35,574 nucleotides of DNA from Thiobacillus sp. (GTDB taxonomy: Bacteria; Pseudomonadota; Gammaproteobacteria; Burkholderiales; Thiobacillaceae), in NCBI GenBank assembly GCA_011391285.1, contig JAABQU010000055.1, positions 1 to 35,574 on the forward strand. The letters run 5' to 3'. The number at the start of each line of letters is the position of its first letter. Position 1 is the stretch's first letter. Positions 35,532-35,574 of the stretch are shown piece by piece. The position numbers were made by a program, and so were the translations under genes. The notes under the pieces were generated by a model. That model was not told where the DNA came from and did no database searches. It saw nothing but the letters and a program-made list of their open reading frames with translations.

Positions 35532-35574
35532 AATTACGTGCATTAGCCGAGTAAGTCGTCATATAAATCACGCC

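Overview
The window is GC-rich chromosomal DNA from a proteobacterium. The succinylase lysine genes (dapC, dapD), the sdhB-sdhE-gltA-sucA-sucB cluster and the style of the dispersed repeats suggest a betaproteobacterium, possibly near Thiobacillus/Nitrosomonadales. That placement is inferred, not demonstrated.

Region 1 (1-17720, + strand) is a run of 13 co-directional genes with short gaps or overlaps, open at the left edge. In order it encodes a membrane-anchored patatin-like protein (5' end outside the window), a large Cys-rich diheme cytochrome c, a lipoprotein, a second diheme cytochrome, a class 3 lipase, a catalase-family hemoprotein, a membrane protein with two similar halves, a DyP-type peroxidase, an endonuclease/exonuclease/phosphatase-fold enzyme, a secreted protein with a duplicated Cys-containing repeat, a small membrane protein, a papain-like protease fused to an alpha/beta hydrolase, and a Pro-rich membrane-anchored protein. 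Several lipid hydrolases sit beside four proteins of heme-peroxidase, catalase or diheme-cytochrome type. My best hypothesis is a lipid-release and lipid-oxidation (oxylipin-like) or lipid-hydroperoxide-handling system. I know of no described system with this composition, so this is the main candidate novelty.

Region 2 (17721-23371) holds a VOC protein and an EamA-type transporter on the minus strand, then dapC, a small secreted protein, dapD, an M48 lipoprotein protease, a small membrane protein and a GIY-YIG protein on the plus strand. Palindromic dispersed repeats sit between genes.

Region 3 (23372-28414) is an accessory patch bounded by near-identical inverted repeat arrays. It carries an L,D-transpeptidase and tadA (minus strand), then an AT-richer AP2-HNH endonuclease gene framed by a perfect 13-bp inverted repeat and preceded by an attC-like sequence. 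An SRPBCC protein, a membrane protein, an internally deleted SRPBCC remnant and a hotdog thioesterase with a repeat-derived tail follow.

Region 4 (28415-35574, minus strand) is a TCA cluster transcribed sdhB-sdhE-gltA-sucA-sucB followed by an MlaF-like ABC ATPase. The sucB product appears to lack the usual E1/E3-binding domain. A dispersed repeat translated in frame occupies that part of the linker. No lpd gene lies next to it.
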